Shown here: positions 5,119 through 9,401 of the stretch, in pieces
How the letters are laid out: each line of letters starts with the position of its first letter
How positions within the stretch are numbered: the first letter of the stretch is position 1
Source of the DNA: Bordetella parapertussis
GTDB taxonomy: Bacteria > Pseudomonadota > Gammaproteobacteria > Burkholderiales > Burkholderiaceae_C
Direction: 5' to 3'
Assembly: GCA_945900685.1 (NCBI GenBank)
Contig: CAMDJS010000077.1
Coordinates: 1 to 9,401 of the forward strand
Length of the DNA: 9,401 nt
The notes under the pieces: generated by a model
Databases searched by the model: none
The model's input: the letters and a program-made list of their open reading frames with translations, nothing else
Told to the model about the DNA's origin: nothing
Position numbers and translations under genes: made by a program

Positions 5119-6942
5119 ATGCGTCAACACGCTGCTTCCTCTCCTGCTTTGCCTTCTCAATCAACCATCCAGCCGCCCACTTCTGATTGGGTCACGCTCA
5201 AACGCTTGTTTCCTTACCTTTGGGAATACAAATGGCGGGTCATGGCGGCGCTCTCGTTCATGGTCGGCGCCAAATTGGCCAACGTCGGTGTGCCTTTGTT
5301 GCTCAAGGAATTGATAGACGCCATGACGCCCCAGCCAACAGGTGTTCAGGTGGTGCTGGTCGTACCCTTGGCTTTGCTGGTTGGCTACGGCTTGCTGCGC
5401 TTGTCTGTTTCTGGTTTCACTGAACTGCGCGAACTGGTGTTTGCTGCCGCAACCCAAGGTGCAGCCCGCAAAATCGCGCTGCAAACCTTTGAGCATTTGC
5501 ACAATTTGAGTTTGCGTTTTCACCTAGAGCGGCAAACCGGCGGCATGAGCCGCGACATTGAGCGTGGAGTGCGAGGCATTGAATCTTTGATTGCTTATTC
5601 CCTCTACAGCATCGTGCCGACGGTGATCGAGGTGGTGCTGGTGTTGACTATTTTGGGTGTGAAGTTTGACAAGTGGTATGCCATCATCACATTGACGGCT
5701 TTGGCGCTTTATATTTATTTCACTGTCACGGTGACCGAATGGCGCACCCAGTTTCGCAAACAAGTCAATGAGTTTGATTCCAGCGCGCATACGCGTGCGA
5801 TTGACTCGCTGCTGAACTATGAAACGGTGAAGTATTTCGGTAACGAAGCTTTTGAAGCTTCGCGGTATGACGAAAATTTGAACAAACTGAGGCGTGCCCG
5901 CATCAAAGCCCAAAATTCTTTGAGTGCGCTCAATATCGGGCAGCAACTCATCATTGCGGTCGCGTTGGTGGCCATGTTGTGGCGCGCCACCGAGGGCGTG
6001 GTGCAAGGACGCATGAGTCTGGGCGACTTGGTGATGATCAATGCTTTCATGATTCAGCTCTATATACCGTTGAATTTCTTAGGCGTGATTTACCGCGAGA
6101 TCAAACAAAGCCTGACCGACTTAGACCGCATGTTCATGCTGCTGGAAAAAAACCGGGAAGTGGCTGACAGCGCATCTGCGCAAACATTGACCTTGCAAAC
6201 GCCGCCCGAAGTACGGTTTGAGAACGTACATTTCGCCTACGAAGCAGATCGGCCGATTTTGCACGGCATCAGTCTGACCATACCCGCTGGCAAAACAGTG
6301 GCCGTGGTTGGACCCTCAGGCTCGGGCAAATCCACGCTGGCGCGTTTGTTGTTTCGCTTTTATGACCTACAGCAAGGCGCTATCCGCATTGACGGCCATG
6401 AGTTGCGACAACTCACCCAAGACAGTGTGAGACGCGCCATTGGTATCGTGCCGCAAGACACCGTGTTGTTCAACGACACGGTCTACTACAACATTGCTTA
6501 TGGCAACACATCGGCCTCGCGTGAGCAAGTGCAAGACGCCGCCAGATCAGCGCGTATCCACGATTTCATCGCGTCCATACCGGCAGGCTATGACACCATG
6601 GTGGGTGAGCGCGGATTGAAATTGTCAGGCGGCGAAAAGCAAAGAGTGGCGATTGCGCGTACCTTGTTGAAAAACCCGCCTATATTGATTTTTGATGAAG
6701 CCACTTCCGCGTTGGACAGCAGCAACGAGCGCGCGATTCAAGCCGAGCTGCGTGAAGCGGCCTTCAACAAAACCACCTTGGTGATCGCGCACCGCTTATC
6801 CACTGTGGTGGATGCGCATGAAATTGTGGTGCTTGAGTTCGGGCACGTCGTTGAGCGCGGCACCCATGTGCAATTGCTGGCAGCCGATGGCCGCTATGCG
6901 CAAATGTGGTCACTTCAACAGACTCAGGAAGAACCGGTTTAA
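5119..6942 (+). CDS. ABC half-transporter of the Atm1/HMT1 (ABCB7-like) type, fused permease and ATPase
   Basis: This 607-residue inner-membrane exporter half works as a homodimer. After a short N-terminal tail come six transmembrane helices (about residues 35-320). Within them the segment LLNYETVKYFGNE is the hallmark of the Atm1/heavy-metal-tolerance subfamily, whose members export glutathione conjugates, oxidised glutathione or metal-thiol complexes. The nucleotide-binding domain holds Walker A GPSGSGKS (398-405, Lys404), the signature LSGGE (502-506), Walker B ILIFDEATSALD with Asp526 and catalytic Glu527, and the switch histidine His558 in IAHRLS. All key residues are present, so it should be active. 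I start at ATG 5119; an in-frame TTG at 5110 would add three residues and lies 14 bases after an AAGGAG (5090-5095), so it is possible. An in-frame TAA at 5101 excludes anything longer. It is divergent from yciA, and its stop overlaps that of slt. The exact substrate cannot be deduced. Confidence 0.93.
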   Translation: MRQHAASSPALPSQSTIQPPTSDWVTLKRLFPYLWEYKWRVMAALSFMVGAKLANVGVPLLLKELIDAMTPQPTGVQVVLVVPLALLVGYGLLRLSVSGFTELRELVFAAATQGAARKIALQTFEHLHNLSLRFHLERQTGGMSRDIERGVRGIESLIAYSLYSIVPTVIEVVLVLTILGVKFDKWYAIITLTALALYIYFTVTVTEWRTQFRKQVNEFDSSAHTRAIDSLLNYETVKYFGNEAFEASRYDENLNKLRRARIKAQNSLSALNIGQQLIIAVALVAMLWRATEGVVQGRMSLGDLVMINAFMIQLYIPLNFLGVIYREIKQSLTDLDRMFMLLEKNREVADSASAQTLTLQTPPEVRFENVHFAYEADRPILHGISLTIPAGKTVAVVGPSGSGKSTLARLLFRFYDLQQGAIRIDGHELRQLTQDSVRRAIGIVPQDTVLFNDTVYYNIAYGNTSASREQVQDAARSARIHDFIASIPAGYDTMVGERGLKLSGGEKQRVAIARTLLKNPPILIFDEATSALDSSNERAIQAELREAAFNKTTLVIAHRLSTVVDAHEIVVLEFGHVVERGTHVQLLAADGRYAQMWSLQQTQEEPV

Positions 6943-8975
6943 GGTAAATCGTTGTCATCCGATGCTTCGTTCTTTTCGCGTGGACCTACTTTGCCCATGC
7001 GCACTTTCAAAGACTGCGGCTCGCCCGTGATCACCGCCGCATACATGGTGGTGTTGCTCATCACCTTCTTCACATAGTCGCGTGTTTCATTAAAGGGAAT
7101 GCATTCGGCCCAGATGGCACCTTCAAGCGGGGGTCCGTTGCGCCATTTGCGTGGGCGACTCGGTCCTGCGTTGTAGGCCGCCGCAGCCATGGGCATGGAG
7201 CCTTGAAAATTATCCAAAATCAATTTCAAATAACCGGTACCGATGGCAATGTTGATGTCACGCTGATTCAATTGGTCGGGTTGGAAATTTTTCATGCCCA
7301 GTTTTTTGGCAGTCCATTTGGCGGTGCGTGGCATGACTTGCATCAAACCGCTGGCACCGACACTGGACTTGGCATTGACAATGAAACGGCTCTCTTGTCT
7401 GATCAAACCATAAACAAAGGCGGCTTCCAAATTGATATCCCGTGTGCGGGGCAGTACCTCTTCCCGAAAAGGCATGGGGTAGCGATAGTTCACATCAAAT
7501 TGTTGAATCCGCTCACTGCTGCTGATACAACGGTCCCAAATTTCAAGCTCGCACGCCCATTGCGCCACTGCGCTTTTTTCTCTGTCGTTCATGCGGCCAC
7601 GTTTACCTTGGGCATCGACCAAACCCGCTGAGTAATTCCATTCGCGGGTGCCTTCGGCGCGAATGCCCAATCGGATGGCGTGTAGCGCACGCTGTAAGCC
7701 GGGGTTGGCTTTGGTGGCTTCCATTTCAGCTGCCGTGGGCGCAACCGGGCGTGGTGGCGCCACTATTTTTTGTCCCAGTTCTTCCAATGCAAGCTGTTCA
7801 TAAAACCCTTGGGTGCCCGCAATGCTTTGTAACGCTATCAAGGCTTGCGGCATGGCGGTGGTGGAGGTGGGTTGTCTGGCGATCAGCCCTCTGGCGCGCC
7901 AATAAACCCAGGCTGGATCTTTTTGTGCCGCCGGACTCATGGCGTTGATGGCCGACTCCACCATGAGCCAGCGTGTCTTGCCTTCGGCCCGCAAAGCCGC
8001 GCGAACTTTCCAAGCCAGCAAATCGTCTGTCAGGCCTTGGCCGTCACCCGATGACTCGTAATAGTCCACTGCCTTGCTGTCAAAGTCCATGGCTGCTTGA
8101 CGACCAATCACAGCCCAAACCCAATGCAATTGCTCGGTGTTGAGCAGCTTGACGGTATTGCTGTTATTCATTTGTTTGAGTGCCGCTGCTTGGTCGCTGG
8201 CCGCAAGTTTGACCAAAGCCAAGGTTATCCATTGAGAGGATTCTTTGCCCAGCGAGGTGGCGCGTTGTTGCAAAAAACGTGTCGGGTTGGACATGAGTTC
8301 ATCCAACTTGGCCATGCTTTGGCCTGAGACCATGTGCAAGGCATCGCGAGCCGGTGGTTTGCGGTTGATCTCAACCATATTGCGAGCCTTGCGCCATGCG
8401 TCCAAGGCATTGACGCGCTTGGCCAGCAGCAATTGCTCGAACGCGTAGGTACAGCCTTCTTCACTGTTTTTCATCGACAACCAATTGTGGCGAATGAGCT
8501 CTTCTTGGGCTGCGGTGCCCTCAAATTTCTTTTGACTGCTTTGCAACCAACTGGCGTAACACTCCACCTCTTTGTCGTCGTGCATGCGGTAGAGCGCAAA
8601 TTCGCGCTCGAACTGCGTCCACTCTTGGCGTTGAGCCAGTAGCAGCATCCAGTCATAGCGCATTCGGTCTTCTTGGTAGGTACCGGCGTATTTGCTTAAA
8701 AACTCTTTGACCTCGCTGTCACTGGCGTCGCCGAGTCGAACGCGCAATTCCCAAAACGCTGCCCACGGCTCCAGCATGTGGCCTTTGGCCTGAGGCAGCA
8801 GTTGAGTGAGTTTTTTCCTGTCGTTTTGCGAGAAGGCAGAGGCCATCTCTATGAGGACTTGGTCTGCCTTGTCAGGCATGGGGCTGAGACTGGCGGCGAG
8901 AGACAGCGGGCTGTAGCTAAAAAGCAGACCACTGCATAGAAAAACTGCAAAGCAGCGAATCAAAAATGAGAGCAT
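6939..8975 (-). CDS. slt: Soluble lytic murein transglycosylase (Slt70-like)
   Basis: This 678-residue periplasmic enzyme cleaves the MurNAc-GlcNAc bond of peptidoglycan with formation of 1,6-anhydro-MurNAc, for murein turnover and repair. A Sec signal peptide opens the protein (hydrophobic core from about residue 3 to 24, likely cleavage after LAA near residue 28); there is no lipobox, so it is soluble. A long alpha-helical superhelical region follows (about 40-480), as in E. coli Slt70. The catalytic domain covers about 505-640: IRQESRF gives the catalytic Glu528, then come GASGLMQVMP and AYNAG (600-604), then the NETRDYVKKV segment typical of family 1 enzymes. I chose the ATG at 8975 because it starts the signal peptide cleanly; upstream in-frame starts such as ATG 9017 would overlap the divergent ygfA start and put polar residues before the signal. 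Its last codons overlap the end of the ABC transporter gene. Confidence 0.93.
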   Translation of the reverse strand: MLSFLIRCFAVFLCSGLLFSYSPLSLAASLSPMPDKADQVLIEMASAFSQNDRKKLTQLLPQAKGHMLEPWAAFWELRVRLGDASDSEVKEFLSKYAGTYQEDRMRYDWMLLLAQRQEWTQFEREFALYRMHDDKEVECYASWLQSSQKKFEGTAAQEELIRHNWLSMKNSEEGCTYAFEQLLLAKRVNALDAWRKARNMVEINRKPPARDALHMVSGQSMAKLDELMSNPTRFLQQRATSLGKESSQWITLALVKLAASDQAAALKQMNNSNTVKLLNTEQLHWVWAVIGRQAAMDFDSKAVDYYESSGDGQGLTDDLLAWKVRAALRAEGKTRWLMVESAINAMSPAAQKDPAWVYWRARGLIARQPTSTTAMPQALIALQSIAGTQGFYEQLALEELGQKIVAPPRPVAPTAAEMEATKANPGLQRALHAIRLGIRAEGTREWNYSAGLVDAQGKRGRMNDREKSAVAQWACELEIWDRCISSSERIQQFDVNYRYPMPFREEVLPRTRDINLEAAFVYGLIRQESRFIVNAKSSVGASGLMQVMPRTAKWTAKKLGMKNFQPDQLNQRDINIAIGTGYLKLILDNFQGSMPMAAAAYNAGPSRPRKWRNGPPLEGAIWAECIPFNETRDYVKKVMSNTTMYAAVITGEPQSLKVRMGKVGPREKNEASDDNDLP

Positions 8976-9015
8976 GACACAATGAATACACCTGACATAA
9001 GGCCAACATTCTCCC

Positions 9016-9401
9016 ATGGACAAAAAAGCCCTTCGCAAACAATTGATTCAAGAGCGTCTGGATTTGCCAGACCGCGCTGCCCGCGCTGACTTGTTGCAGC
9101 GTGTCATGCGCATTTGGCTGTTCGACCGCAAAGACACGGTGATTGGTGCGTATTGGCCGATCAAAGGTGAATTTGATCCCTTGCCTGCGTTGCATCGCTG
9201 GAAGGAAGACGGTGAATTGCTGGATGACTCGGTGTTGCGTCGCATCGGTCTGCCTGTCGTTGACAAAGTCACCAAGACACTGACTTTTCATGCTTGGTAC
9301 CCAGGTTGCGACATGGAAGAGGATGCCTACAACATTCCCAAACCCAAAGACACGGAGGTGGTGGTGCCCACCTTGTTGTTTATCGCTTGCGTGGGCTACG
9401 G
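9016..9401 (+). CDS. ygfA: 5-formyltetrahydrofolate cyclo-ligase, N-terminal part (cut by window end)
   Basis: This is the first 128 codons of the cyclo-ligase (MTHFS), which uses ATP to convert 5-formyltetrahydrofolate into 5,10-methenyltetrahydrofolate in cytoplasmic one-carbon metabolism. The frame starts at ATG 9016 and stays open to the window end. The N-terminus MDKKALRKQLIQER matches the family pattern of a basic, arginine-containing first helix that contacts nucleotide. VIGAYWPIKGEFDPLPAL (about 46-63) is the typical first strand, with the Y-P-x-x-x-E-x-D/P-like folate/ATP region. LPVV and LTFHAWYPGCDME follow as expected. The last visible residues, VGYG, are the start of the conserved G-Y/F-G-x-G-G-G-Y-Y-D loop; the remainder, about 60-70 residues, lies outside. 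The gene is divergent from slt across 40 bases, a pairing common in Burkholderiales. No strong Shine-Dalgarno site is seen (AAGG lies about 14 bases upstream). Confidence 0.92.
   Translation, partial: MDKKALRKQLIQERLDLPDRAARADLLQRVMRIWLFDRKDTVIGAYWPIKGEFDPLPALHRWKEDGELLDDSVLRRIGLPVVDKVTKTLTFHAWYPGCDMEEDAYNIPKPKDTEVVVPTLLFIACVGY

Noticed and set aside
7203..7631. A 142-codon plus-strand frame opposite the slt catalytic domain.
   Set aside because: The minus strand encodes the intact SLT motifs here; the plus-strand translation is a shadow without domain character.
6939..9038. Longer slt start upstream of 8975.
   Set aside because: It would place about 21 extra residues before an otherwise normal signal peptide and overlap the start of ygfA.
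8917..9291. A 124-codon minus-strand frame over the slt/ygfA divergent region.
   Set aside because: It is antisense to the clear 5-formyltetrahydrofolate cyclo-ligase start and overlaps the slt signal peptide; no recognisable protein.
1..9401. Search for tRNA/rRNA genes, CRISPR repeats, transposase or integrase genes, toxin-antitoxin pairs and riboswitch-like leaders.
   Set aside because: Nothing matching was seen; the window is almost entirely filled with intact housekeeping and metabolic genes and the largest gap is 78 bases.

Overview
The window looks like ordinary chromosome of a betaproteobacterium, most likely order Burkholderiales and possibly Comamonadaceae-like. That placement rests on the protein style and on the gene neighbours (ruvB beside a histidine phosphatase; slt divergent from 5-formyltetrahydrofolate cyclo-ligase), not on any database search. 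Base composition is moderate and even throughout. I see no insertion sequence, phage gene, tRNA, rRNA or CRISPR array, and no sign of recent transfer. Coding density is very high: no gap between genes exceeds about 80 bases.

Layout: (1) 1-198 is the 3' end of ruvB (+), converging on a histidine-phosphatase gene (203-844, -). (2) A 78-base divergent gap carries a good palindrome and a possible extended -10 element, and leads into a four-gene rightward cluster: a TetR-family regulator (923-1585), a ~600-residue acyl-CoA dehydrogenase (1587-3383), a small secreted DUF2147 protein (3423-3863) and a crotonase-fold enzyme that looks more like a delta3,delta2-enoyl-CoA isomerase than a hydratase (3897-4655). 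(3) A YciA-type acyl-CoA thioesterase (4656-5084, -) abuts the crotonase gene tail to tail with no spacer. (4) Divergent from the thioesterase is an Atm1/HMT1-type ABC half-transporter (5119-6942, +). (5) Its stop codon overlaps the stop codon of a large Slt70-like soluble lytic transglycosylase (6939-8975, -). (6) Divergent from slt is the 5' part of 5-formyltetrahydrofolate cyclo-ligase (9016 to the window end, +).

How the genes fit together: the centre of the window is a lipid or acyl-CoA catabolism module. The TetR protein probably senses an acyl-CoA or fatty acid and represses its own transcript, which also carries the dehydrogenase. The dehydrogenase makes the trans-2-enoyl-CoA, the isomerase-like crotonase would feed unsaturated intermediates into the same step, and the facing thioesterase can release CoA from acyl-CoAs that accumulate. 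No 3-hydroxyacyl-CoA dehydrogenase or thiolase lies in the cluster, so the rest of the cycle must be encoded elsewhere. The flanking genes (DNA repair, glutathione/metal-related export, murein turnover, folate metabolism) are housekeeping and appear unrelated.

I did not find a convincing previously undescribed system. The points most worth a second look are the TetR operator/leaderless promoter arrangement, the missing hydratase glutamates in the crotonase, the secreted DUF2147 protein inside an acyl-CoA operon, and the zero-gap or overlapping convergent gene ends.
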